Below are positions 1 through 6,966 of a stretch of DNA of 7,735 nucleotides, in pieces. The stretch's first letter is position 1. The number at the start of each line of letters is the position of its first letter. This stretch comes from Bacteroidales bacterium (GTDB lineage Bacteria; Bacteroidota; Bacteroidia; Bacteroidales; Muribaculaceae), in NCBI GenBank assembly GCA_014800105.1, contig JAAVGQ010000140.1, positions 1 through 7,735 of the forward strand. The letters run 5' to 3'. The notes under the pieces are model-generated. The model made no database searches. It was given only the letters and a program-made list of their open reading frames with translations, and was not told the origin of the DNA. Made by a program: the position numbers and the translations under genes.

Positions 1-1008
1 GACTATAAGATTTATGTGAACGTTCACAAAACAATAGCTGATTCTCTTTACTGGGATGAAACACCTATCCCTCTGCCCACGTCTCTCTCCGAGCCTGTGG
101 ATCAGCGCACAGTATACTATAAGAATAAGTATTATACCCTTACAGCCGACCTTGAAGGGAATGTATCGCTTTCTACAGCCGCTCATCCTGCTGATGAAGC
201 TTCATCCAGAACACTGTCAATGGCCTTTATCCCTCGTGTGGAGACCTTTACTGCGACTAATTCAGCACTTTTTATCCTTGATACTGAAGGCAAGCTTTAT
301 ACATCATCCAATGGACTCAGATGGTCATCAACCGGCCAGACCTGGAGCTCTATTACAGCGCCTTACGGTGACACTCTCGTAGGAATCGCTGACAACGACG
401 GCTCTCTCTTCCACGTAACTTATCCCGCGACTGTTACCTCTCCCGTTAAGACTAACTTCCCCGTGAACGGTAACAGCCAGGTGATTCGTTATGCAACTGA
501 CTGGGGTCAGCAGGCACAGGTTATCACCGTTGGCGGTCTTGGTGCTGATGGTGTTCCCACTCCTTCAGTGTGGGCTTACGACGGTAAAACATGGGCATGT
601 ATTAACAGCTCAACTCCCATGGCTGCTCAGGGAATTACGGTAGTTCCTTACTACTATTGCCAGACTGACACTAATACTTGGATATCAACTACTCATTCAG
701 TCCTTCTTGCAATGGGAGGCCGCATGAGCGATAACAAGATGCTCAGTGATAATTACATCAGTTATGATCTTGGCTTTAACTGGGTGAAAGCTCCCTCAGT
801 CATGCAGCCCGACAAGAAATTCCCCACTCTCTATGATGCTCAGGCATTCATCGTCAATGAAGAACAGCATTCTCGCGCCGTGAAACCCATCACTGAGTGG
901 GACACTCCTTTCATATACCTCTATGGTGGCAGGAAGGCTGGCGGTAGCTTATCTCCTGCAATCTATCGCGGTGTAATCAAAAGACTCGAATTCAAACCCT
1001 TACAATAA
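1..1008 (+). CDS. DUF6242-type beta-propeller-like protein, C-terminal part (5' end outside window)
   Basis: The reading frame is open from the first base, so the gene starts upstream; 335 residues are visible. The GTG at 16 lies inside the protein and is not a convincing start. The opening residues (YKIYVNVHKTIADSLYW) resemble the junction before the propeller in Bacteroidales DUF6242 proteins; this family call is from memory. Two Asp-box-like motifs (S/T-x-D-x-G-x-x-W) are visible. SYDLGFNW (760-783) is a full match, and TSSNGLRW (301-324) has Ser in place of Asp. Kelch-like strands also occur (VWAYDGKTW; LYGGRKAGGS near the end). Together these suggest a beta-propeller. Bacteroidales homologues are usually exported or lipoproteins, but the N-terminus is not visible here. 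The biochemical role is unknown. The gene ends 24 bp before the DUF6089 gene on the same strand and is probably cotranscribed with it. A generic kelch or BNR-repeat protein is the alternative. Confidence 0.75.
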   Translation, partial: DYKIYVNVHKTIADSLYWDETPIPLPTSLSEPVDQRTVYYKNKYYTLTADLEGNVSLSTAAHPADEASSRTLSMAFIPRVETFTATNSALFILDTEGKLYTSSNGLRWSSTGQTWSSITAPYGDTLVGIADNDGSLFHVTYPATVTSPVKTNFPVNGNSQVIRYATDWGQQAQVITVGGLGADGVPTPSVWAYDGKTWACINSSTPMAAQGITVVPYYYCQTDTNTWISTTHSVLLAMGGRMSDNKMLSDNYISYDLGFNWVKAPSVMQPDKKFPTLYDAQAFIVNEEQHSRAVKPITEWDTPFIYLYGGRKAGGSLSPAIYRGVIKRLEFKPLQ

Positions 1009-1032
1009 TTCCGAGTTACGCTCAACCGTTCC

Positions 1033-1722
1033 ATGAATATTAACGCACGCATAGCATTGACATGCCTCGTCATGTTGCTCTCGTCAGGTCTCGATTCTCG
1101 GGCTCAGGAGGAGAGCTTCCGATTCGATATGGGTGTAGGTCTTGGAATGGCAGGTTACCTTGGTGATCTTAATGAGAGTAACCCTTATAGACATCCCGGT
1201 TTTACCGGAGACCTCGCGCTTCGTTATCGCCCTGACACCCGCTGGGCTTTCCGTTCAGTGCTTGCGCTCAGCTCGCTATCAGGTAACTCGGCCGATCTCG
1301 CTTCGGAACTTCCTGACAATGCCGTGTACAGCTTCAAGTCAACTGTAGTGGAACTTAGTGAGCGAGTGGAATTTAACTTTTTTAGCTTCGGCATAGGCGA
1401 GACTTATAAACACCTGCGCCGCTGGTCTCCTTATCTCGCTCTTGGTGCCGGCGTTGCTATCGCTACCTGCCAGGGCTCGACTCATGCAGCTTTCACCATT
1501 CCCATGGGGGTGGGGGTCAAGTATAAGGTAGGTCCCAAGCTGACCGCCGGAATCGAGTTCTCGATGACAAAAGCGTTCAGTGACCATTTTGACGGCGATA
1601 TTGCTGATCTTTACCATATTAAAAGTTCGTTCATAAAGAATACTGACTGGTATTCACGCCTTGCAGTATCACTGAGTTACGAATTTGGACTTCGTTGTCC
1701 CACATGTCATTATTACGATTAA
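1033..1722 (+). CDS. DUF6089-type outer-membrane beta-barrel protein
   Basis: This 229-residue protein has an N-terminal signal peptide with a hydrophobic stretch at about residues 7-20. Cleavage is likely at SRA|QEE, after residue 24. The rest is alternating beta strands rich in Gly and aromatic residues. Examples are GVGLGMAGYLGD (35-45), SPYLALGAGVA (132-142), a central FNFFSFGIGETYKHLRR (114-130) and IPMGVGVKYKVGPKLTAGIEF (about 156-176). It is probably a small outer-membrane barrel of about eight strands. The pattern GxxGYLGD, GIGETY, KNTDWYS and a C-terminal CxxCHY matches the DUF6089 family as I remember it. No function is established for that family. The protein ends RCPTCHYYD, so a CxxCH motif sits four residues from the C-terminus, which is unusual for a barrel. 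The gene lies between the DUF6242-type gene and uppS, with only 5 bp between its stop and the chosen uppS start. It is probably a BamA client. Confidence 0.82.
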   Translation: MNINARIALTCLVMLLSSGLDSRAQEESFRFDMGVGLGMAGYLGDLNESNPYRHPGFTGDLALRYRPDTRWAFRSVLALSSLSGNSADLASELPDNAVYSFKSTVVELSERVEFNFFSFGIGETYKHLRRWSPYLALGAGVAIATCQGSTHAAFTIPMGVGVKYKVGPKLTAGIEFSMTKAFSDHFDGDIADLYHIKSSFIKNTDWYSRLAVSLSYEFGLRCPTCHYYD

Positions 1723-1727
1723 AAGAA

Positions 1728-2477
1728 ATGGAGAATTATTGCTCTACATATAATATAAACCCCGGTACTCTTCCCGCGCATGTTGCAATCATCATGGATG
1801 GCAACGGTCGCTGGGCAACTTCGCGTGGCCTTTCCCGTTCAAGCGGGCACGTTGAGGGTGTTAATACCGTGCGACGCATTACTGAGGAGAGCTCTCGTCT
1901 GGGCATTAAATATCTCACGCTCTATACGTTCTCAACCGAGAACTGGAATCGTCCTGCTGACGAGGTTGACGCTCTAATGCACCTCATCAGTATCGCAATC
2001 GAGCGTGAGACTCCTGACCTTATTAAGAATAACGTGCGTCTCACCATGATAGGTGACATTGAGCGCCTTCCTGAGGAGCCCCGCCGACGTCTCGAAGGAT
2101 GCTTCGCAGCTACCGCTCATTGCACGGGACTCACTCTCTGCCTGGCAATCAGCTACTCGGCACGCTGGGAAATCACTCGGGCGGCGCGCATTCTTGCCCG
2201 TAAAGCTGCCGAGGGTTCTCTCGATCCCGAGAGCATCAACGATGACGTTTTTGCTTCAAGCCTTACTACCGCCGGGATTCCAGACCCGGATCTGCTCATT
2301 CGCACCGGCGGTGACAGCCGCGTAAGCAACTACCTCCTGTGGCAAATTGCTTACTCCGAGCTTATTTTCACTGATACCTTCTGGCCTGACTTTTCGCCCG
2401 AAGAATACCGCAATATAATCCGAACCTATCAGACTCGCGAGCGCCGTTTCGGTCTCACGAGCGACCAGATAAAATAA
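1728..2477 (+). CDS. uppS: Isoprenyl transferase (undecaprenyl diphosphate synthase)
   Basis: This cytosolic cis-prenyltransferase condenses isopentenyl diphosphate units onto farnesyl diphosphate. The product, undecaprenyl diphosphate, is the precursor of the lipid carrier for peptidoglycan and surface polysaccharides. The motifs are complete. HVAIIMDGNGRWA (residues 18-30) holds the catalytic Asp24. GH follows at 40-41, then LYTFSTENWNRP (65-76), which binds the substrate. DLLIRTGGDSRVSNYLLWQ with the following AYSE and WPDF are near the C-terminus. The length of 249 residues is normal for the family. I chose the ATG at 1728 because it gives the usual short lead before MDGNGRW and starts 5 bp after the DUF6089 stop. 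An in-frame ATG at 1704 and a TTG at 1695 would overlap the upstream gene and add 8 or 11 residues. No Shine-Dalgarno sequence distinguishes them. BamA follows after 55 bp. Confidence 0.96.
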   Translation: MENYCSTYNINPGTLPAHVAIIMDGNGRWATSRGLSRSSGHVEGVNTVRRITEESSRLGIKYLTLYTFSTENWNRPADEVDALMHLISIAIERETPDLIKNNVRLTMIGDIERLPEEPRRRLEGCFAATAHCTGLTLCLAISYSARWEITRAARILARKAAEGSLDPESINDDVFASSLTTAGIPDPDLLIRTGGDSRVSNYLLWQIAYSELIFTDTFWPDFSPEEYRNIIRTYQTRERRFGLTSDQIK

Positions 2478-2532
2478 TACATCACTCTACATCTCCCCCT
2501 GTTTTAAACCCTGATAATTATCACTAAACAAT

Positions 2533-5166
2533 ATGTTATACAGAGCCTGCCCATCAAGAATTCTGATAGCCATCTCTTTGATAATGTGCGCATTTTGTGT
2601 TTCGGCACAGTCGCTCACCGATACCGTGTATAATCCCGCGGTGTTGTTCAACGGAGTTCCGCGCAATTATGAACTCGCCGGTATTAAAGTTACCGGTGCT
2701 GACAACTATGATGACTATATCGTCATAGGTTATACAGGCCTGAAAGTGGGGCAGCGCATTGATATTCCGGGCAATGATATCAATCAGGCAGTGAAACGCC
2801 TTATGCGCCAGAGCCTTTTCGCTCAGGCACAGATTAAAGTCGAGAAGGTTGCTGACGGCAAAGTGTGGCTTGATATCGTTGTGCGTCCTCAGCCACGCAT
2901 CTCTGAGATTACCTACACCGGCATGAAGAAGGGCGAGCGCGAGGATATCCAGAAGGCCCTCCAGCTCATGAAGGGTAGTAACATCAACCAGAACATCATA
3001 AACCGTGCAACGGCTATCGTGAAGAAATATTACGCTGACAAAGGATTCGGTAACGCTGATGTAAAGATTATTCTTCAGGATGACCTCTCTAATAAAAACG
3101 AAGTGCTCGTAGACGTTAATGTCAACAAGCATGACAAGGTTAAGGTACACAAGATATACATTGACGGTAATGAAGTGCTCAGTGACAATGCACTTCAGCG
3201 TGTCATGAAGAAAACCAATGAGAACGGCAAGCTTCTTAACCTCTTCAAACAGAAGAAGTTCGTTGAAAGCGACTATGAGGATGACCTCGTTCGCATCATC
3301 GACAAGTATAACGAGAAAGGCTATCGTGACGCTAAAATCATAGCTGACAGCGTTGTGCCTTACAATGACAAGCAGGTGGACGTATACATCACCCTTGATG
3401 AAGGTAACAAATACTATATCAGCGGTATTGACTGGGTGGGTAATACAGTTTATCCCACTGAGAATCTTCAGGCTATCCTCGGTATCAATCCCGGTGAAGT
3501 CTACAACCAGAAACTCCTCAACAAGCGCCTTCAGGAGGACGAGGACGCCGTTGCCAACTATTACATGAACAACGGTTACCTCTTCTATAACCTCGTTCCC
3601 ATTGAGCGCAACGTGCATGGCGACTCAATTGACCTTGAACTCCGCATGGTTGAAGGCCCCCAGGCGCGTATTAATAAGGTTGTCATTAATGGTAACGACC
3701 GCCTGTATGAGAAGGTTATCCGCCGTGAGCTCCGTGTGCGCCCCGGTGAACTGTTCAGCAAGAATGACCTGATGCGTTCTTATCGTGAAATCGCCCAGAT
3801 GGGACACTTCAACCCTGAAACTATCGGCATCGACCCGCAGCCTGATGCTGATAACGGTACCGTCGATATCCTCTTTAACCTCGAGTCTAAGGCCAACGAC
3901 CAGATTGAATTCTCAATGGGTTGGGGCCAGACAGGTATCATCGGTAAGCTTGCCTTGAAGTTCACTAACTTCTCAATCAAGAATCTCTTCAACCCCGGTT
4001 CTTACAAGGGACTGCTTCCTCAGGGTGAAGGCCAGACATTCACTATCAGCGCACAGACCAATGCCCGCTACTATCAGGCTTACTCGGTTTCATTCCTTGA
4101 TCCCTGGTTCGGCGGCAAGCGTCCTAACTCTCTTCAGGTTTCAGCCTACTATTCACGCCAGACCGGTATCAACTCGTCTTATTACTCAAGCAACTACTAT
4201 AACCCCTACATGTACGGCGGTTATGGCTACGGCTATGGTTACGGTTCTAACTACTATAATGACTACTACCAGAACTCTTATGAGAACGCTTACGACCCCA
4301 ATAAGTTGCTCCAGCTTGCCGGTATTACCCTCGGTCTTGGTAAGCGTCTGAACTGGCCTGATGACTACTTCACTCTCACCACTGAACTCTCTTATAACTG
4401 GTACTACCTCAAGAACTGGGACTACCTATATTATATGAACAACGGTACCTCTAACGCTCTCGTGCTCGGCCTCACACTCGCACGCACTTCTATTGACAAC
4501 CCGTTGTACACCCGTAGCGGTTCATCATTCTCAATCAACTTCTCAATGACACCTCCCGCATCACTCTTCGGCAAGAAGAACTGGAAGAAGCTTGCAGCTG
4601 AGAATACTGTTGAATCCAAGAAAGAACTCTACAACTGGATTGAGTACTGGAAACTCCGTTTCAAGTCACGTACCTACACTCCGCTTAACAACGCTGAGAC
4701 CTACACTCTCGTTCTCATGACCCGTGCTGACTTCGGTCTCCTCGGCAGCTATAATAAGTACCTCAAGTCACCTTTCGAAACATTCTACGTGGGTGGTGAC
4801 GGTATGTCAGGATCTTATACCTACGCTACCGAGACCATCGCCCTCCGCGGTTATGACAACGGTGCGCTCACTCCCTGGGGGCGTGAAGGCTACGCCTACA
4901 CCCGTCTCGGTGCCGAGCTCCATTTCCCCTTTATGCTCCAGACTTCTACTACAATCTACGGTCTTGCATTTGTTGAAGGTGGTAACGCCTGGACCTCGGT
5001 TAAGGACTTTTCACCGTTTGACCTCAAGCGTAGTGCCGGTTTCGGTGTCCGCGTCTTCCTTCCCATGGTCGGCATGATGGGTATTGACTGGGCTTATGGT
5101 TTCGACACCGTTTATGGCCAGAAGGGTGGCAGCCACTTCCACTTCATCCTCGGTCAGGAATTCTAA
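2533..5166 (+). CDS. bamA: Outer membrane protein assembly factor BamA (Omp85 family)
   Basis: BamA is the central subunit of the complex that folds and inserts beta-barrel proteins into the outer membrane. The 877-residue product starts with a signal peptide, with likely cleavage at VSA|QS after residue 25. Five POTRA domains follow, at roughly 45-122, 123-202, 203-293, 294-376 and 378-455. POTRA3 carries an Asn/Lys-rich insertion near 227-245. The barrel runs from about 458 to 877. It includes the conserved loop-6 motif, here LRGYDNG (771-777) in place of the proteobacterial VRGF. It ends in an aromatic beta-signal (HFHFILGQEF). It is longer than the roughly 810-residue E. coli protein. One cause is an extracellular-loop-like segment at 547-589 that has 16 Tyr in 38 residues and a GYGYGYGYG core. 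The gene is preceded by uppS and followed by two Skp-type chaperones, as is typical of Bacteroidales. A leader of AT-rich sequence precedes the ATG, with no Shine-Dalgarno sequence. Confidence 0.97.
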   Translation: MLYRACPSRILIAISLIMCAFCVSAQSLTDTVYNPAVLFNGVPRNYELAGIKVTGADNYDDYIVIGYTGLKVGQRIDIPGNDINQAVKRLMRQSLFAQAQIKVEKVADGKVWLDIVVRPQPRISEITYTGMKKGEREDIQKALQLMKGSNINQNIINRATAIVKKYYADKGFGNADVKIILQDDLSNKNEVLVDVNVNKHDKVKVHKIYIDGNEVLSDNALQRVMKKTNENGKLLNLFKQKKFVESDYEDDLVRIIDKYNEKGYRDAKIIADSVVPYNDKQVDVYITLDEGNKYYISGIDWVGNTVYPTENLQAILGINPGEVYNQKLLNKRLQEDEDAVANYYMNNGYLFYNLVPIERNVHGDSIDLELRMVEGPQARINKVVINGNDRLYEKVIRRELRVRPGELFSKNDLMRSYREIAQMGHFNPETIGIDPQPDADNGTVDILFNLESKANDQIEFSMGWGQTGIIGKLALKFTNFSIKNLFNPGSYKGLLPQGEGQTFTISAQTNARYYQAYSVSFLDPWFGGKRPNSLQVSAYYSRQTGINSSYYSSNYYNPYMYGGYGYGYGYGSNYYNDYYQNSYENAYDPNKLLQLAGITLGLGKRLNWPDDYFTLTTELSYNWYYLKNWDYLYYMNNGTSNALVLGLTLARTSIDNPLYTRSGSSFSINFSMTPPASLFGKKNWKKLAAENTVESKKELYNWIEYWKLRFKSRTYTPLNNAETYTLVLMTRADFGLLGSYNKYLKSPFETFYVGGDGMSGSYTYATETIALRGYDNGALTPWGREGYAYTRLGAELHFPFMLQTSTTIYGLAFVEGGNAWTSVKDFSPFDLKRSAGFGVRVFLPMVGMMGIDWAYGFDTVYGQKGGSHFHFILGQEF

Positions 5167-5281
5167 AACAGCACGAGGCTTAAAGTCGTTACTATGCTCC
5201 TCGCTTAACGTCTTAAACCTTTTCGTAAATTAATTGTCTATATTATATAATAATTAATTCTCTCACTAAAACTGATTAGAC
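5167..5281. other. bamA-ompH intergenic spacer with imperfect inverted repeat
   Basis: This 115-bp spacer has an imperfect inverted repeat at 5180-5216. TTAA pairs with TTAA and CGTTA with TAACG, across an internal mismatch and a 14-base loop. A competing stem, CGAGG (5174-5178) with CCTCG (5199-5203), overlaps it. Only a broken T-run follows, so this is at best a weak terminator or processing site. The rest is AT-rich, with two AATTAATT copies (about 5228-5235 and 5252-5259). I see no TAnnTTTG promoter, so the first chaperone gene is probably transcribed from upstream. Confidence 0.4.
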
Positions 5282-5797
5282 ATGAAGAAACTAATAATGA
5301 TACTGGTAATCGCGGCCGCAGGTGTTGTGAGTGCCGCAGCCCAGAAGTTTGCTCTCGTTGATATGGAATATATCATGAAGAATATTCCCGCCTACGAAAT
5401 GGCTAACGAACAGCTCAGGCAGCTCTCTGACCGCTGGCAGCGTGAAATCGAGACCCTCAACAACGAGGCGTCAACCCTATATCAAAAGTATATGCAGGAT
5501 AAAATCTTCCTCTCTGACGAGCAAAAGACAGCCCGCGAACAGCAGGTAGTTGCCAAGGAAAAGGAAGCAACCGAGCTTCGATACAAATACTTCGGTCCCG
5601 AAGGCGAGCTCAACAAGAAACGCCAGTCGCTCCTTAAGCCCGTTCAGGATGATATCTATAATGCAATCAAAAAGGTTGCTGATGAGCGCGGCTACCAGAT
5701 GATAATGGATCGCGCAAGTTCAAGTGACATCATCTTCGCGTCTCCCCGTATTGATGTTTCTAACGAAGTTCTCGCCAAGTTAGGATATTCCAACTAA
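5282..5797 (+). CDS. OmpH/Skp family periplasmic chaperone, first copy
   Basis: Skp-type chaperones are periplasmic trimers that hold unfolded outer-membrane proteins and hand them to the Bam complex. This 171-residue protein has a signal peptide (MKKLIMILVIAAAGVVSAAA), with likely cleavage before Gln21. KFALVDMEYIMKNIP follows, the family's first strand and start of the long helix. Residues 38-134 form a helical hairpin rich in Lys, Glu and Gln, with YFGPEGELNKKRQSLLKPVQ (103-122) on the returning arm. The C-terminal strand region ends with SPRIDVSNEVLAKLGY, which closes the body domain. The length is close to that of E. coli Skp with its signal peptide. It sits 115 bp after bamA and 202 bp before a second paralogue, as in other Bacteroidales. 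The neighbourhood supports the chaperone role. Paralogue-specific clients are unknown. Confidence 0.93.
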   Translation: MKKLIMILVIAAAGVVSAAAQKFALVDMEYIMKNIPAYEMANEQLRQLSDRWQREIETLNNEASTLYQKYMQDKIFLSDEQKTAREQQVVAKEKEATELRYKYFGPEGELNKKRQSLLKPVQDDIYNAIKKVADERGYQMIMDRASSSDIIFASPRIDVSNEVLAKLGYSN

Positions 5798-5834
5798 ATT
5801 TAAGTTTTTATACCGCTCTATATTCAGCTAACGT

Positions 5835-5865
5835 TTTGCGATATTCTAATAAAAGTGTATCTTTG
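5835..5865 (+). promoter_or_regulatory. Bacteroidetes-type promoter for the second ompH gene
   Basis: TTTG at 5835-5838 is followed after 19 bp by TATCTTTG at 5858-5865, an exact match to the -7 pattern TAnnTTTG used by the main Bacteroidetes sigma factor. The inferred transcription start is about 5870-5873, which gives a leader of about 130 nt. A perfect 10-bp palindrome (GCAACGTTGC, 5865-5874) overlaps the predicted start. Spacing and both boxes fit well. Transcription itself is inferred. Confidence 0.72.
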
Positions 5866-5999
5866 CAACGTTGCGTTAACAATTAATGGTTAAAATTAAA
5901 CCGGCGTTTAACACAGCTTAATATCAACCGGAAAATAATCCCGCATAATTAGCGTTTTAATAAAAGAAAATAAGTAAAACAATAAATACAATCAAACCA

Positions 6000-6503
6000 A
6001 TGTTTAAGAAATTTATCATCGCCCTTTGTGTGGCTGTTCCCGCTTTCGTAAGCGCACAGGTTAAATTAGGAGTTGCTGACGTAGAGGCTGTTTTCGCCGC
6101 TATGCCCGAAACCGCTGCTGCTAATACTCAGCTCCAGGAAGCTCAGAATAAGTTCCAGTCTGAATACAAAACTCTTGAAGAGGAAATGAACAAGAAGGTA
6201 GCCGAATTCCAGCAGCTCCAGAACGACCCCAATACTCCCCAGTCAATCAAGGAACGTCGCATTCAGGACATGCAGGACATGGATGAGCGCGCTAAGCAGT
6301 TTATGGCAACCGCTCAGCAGGACCTTCAGCGTCAGCAGGCTCAGCTTATGCAGCCCATCCAGGAAAAGCTTGTTAACGCCATCAAGGCAGTAGGTGCTGA
6401 GAACGGCTTCACAATGATTTTCCCCATCGGCCAGGCACTCTATGAGAGCCCTGACGTGGTAGACGTTACCGACATGGTACGCGCCAAGCTCGGCATCAAG
6501 TAA
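6000..6503 (+). CDS. OmpH/Skp family periplasmic chaperone, second copy (Gln-rich)
   Basis: This is a second Skp-type outer-membrane-protein chaperone of 167 residues. The signal peptide is cleaved probably at VSA|QV after residue 19. The mature protein begins VKLGVADVEAVFAAMPE, followed by a long helical hairpin (about 38-130) whose tip lies near NDPNTPQS (75-82). The C-terminal part, GFTMIFPIGQALYESPDVVDVTDMVRAKLG, matches the closing strands of the family. It shares the ending SPxxDVxxxVxAKLG with the first copy but is otherwise diverged. It is rich in Gln: 21 in total, nine of them between residues 100 and 121. It has its own promoter 5' of a leader of about 130 nt, and the bases just before the ATG are A-rich and nearly free of G. 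Two tandem TAA stops end the gene. A strong terminator follows 70 bp later, so this is the last gene of the block. Confidence 0.92.
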   Translation: MFKKFIIALCVAVPAFVSAQVKLGVADVEAVFAAMPETAAANTQLQEAQNKFQSEYKTLEEEMNKKVAEFQQLQNDPNTPQSIKERRIQDMQDMDERAKQFMATAQQDLQRQQAQLMQPIQEKLVNAIKAVGAENGFTMIFPIGQALYESPDVVDVTDMVRAKLGIK

Positions 6504-6573
6504 TAAATAGCATAGTTATTTCAGCGCGTTGTCTGACCCCTTAAGTCGATCAGTAACGCAAACAACACCTTAT

Positions 6574-6613
6574 AAAGAAGGCCGGAGACTCCCTCAGTCC
6601 CCGGCCTTCTTTT
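6574..6613 (+). terminator. Strong intrinsic terminator after the second ompH gene
   Basis: A perfect 12-bp stem pairs 6574-6585 (AAAGAAGGCCGG) with 6601-6612 (CCGGCCTTCTTT). After one A/C mismatch the stem continues with GACT/AGTC and closes on a 5-base loop (CCCTC, 6591-6595). The right arm ends in a T-rich run (TTCTTTT). A weaker hairpin lies just upstream (GCGTT...CTGA with TCAG...AACGC, 6526-6559). The position, directly after the last chaperone gene, fits the end of the envelope operon. Confidence 0.93.
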
Positions 6614-6966
6614 ACGTATGACGGGCATGTTGTTACATCTGTGGTGTAAGACCACATGAGGCTTAGTTGCCGAAGAACCTTATACTGTTTTTTTATTCAT
6701 GTGACTTATATAAATTGAACAAAACAAGGCTATTTAAAATAACTAATTTTGTTATATTATGATTGCATTGCTCTTTTGACTAAATAGTTCACATTTACGG
6801 TCAGAACATCTCGCTTTGTTACAAAGATGTTACTAAATTAAGAAATTCCTTCGTTGTCTTATTATTGTCTATAAATGCTCAACGATAGTTATATTGTTGT
6901 AAGATAAAAAGATAGTAAATGATTAACACAAATTAACATACCCCCCCCTAATTCTTAACAATCCAA
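6614..6966. other. AT-rich non-coding gap between terminator and susC promoter
   Basis: I see no supported gene on either strand here. The longest forward frames that start at ATG are trivial, for example 13 codons from 6618. Structures present are a short hairpin TGTGGT-gtaag-ACCACA (6640-6656), a T7 run (6688-6694) and a bulged hairpin at 6805-6831 (AACAT/ATGTT enclosing CTTTG-tta-CAAAG). A TAATTTTG box lies at 6744-6751, but its nearest upstream TTG is 26 bp away, so I do not call it a promoter. A C8 tract lies at 6941-6948 in otherwise AT-rich sequence. The gap may hold operator sites for the SusC-like gene or an unrecognised small RNA. Neither is shown. Confidence 0.55.

Noticed and set aside
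2554..3618. Long open frame (354 codons) on the minus strand inside bamA
   Set aside because: It lies wholly opposite well-supported POTRA coding sequence, its translation is a Val/Leu/Ile-rich string without recognisable domains, and the opening is explained by bamA codon use.
4202..4258. Tyr/Gly codon run in bamA as a tandem DNA repeat or contingency locus
   Set aside because: The codons vary between TAT and TAC and between GGC and GGT, so there is no clean nucleotide repeat that would slip easily; the repetition is at the protein level.
6618..6659. Possible 13-codon leader peptide overlapping the hairpin at 6640-6656
   Set aside because: No promoter is upstream, it lies just after a strong terminator, and no T-run follows the hairpin, so an attenuator is not supported.
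6744..6751. TAATTTTG box as an additional promoter
   Set aside because: The nearest upstream TTG is 26 bp away rather than the usual 19-21 bp, and no gene starts within a sensible distance.
6730..6787. Inverted repeat CTATTTA ... TAAATAG as invertible-element ends
   Set aside because: The arms are only 7 bp, the enclosed 44 bp contain no promoter, and no recombinase gene is nearby; AT-rich sequence gives such pairs by chance.
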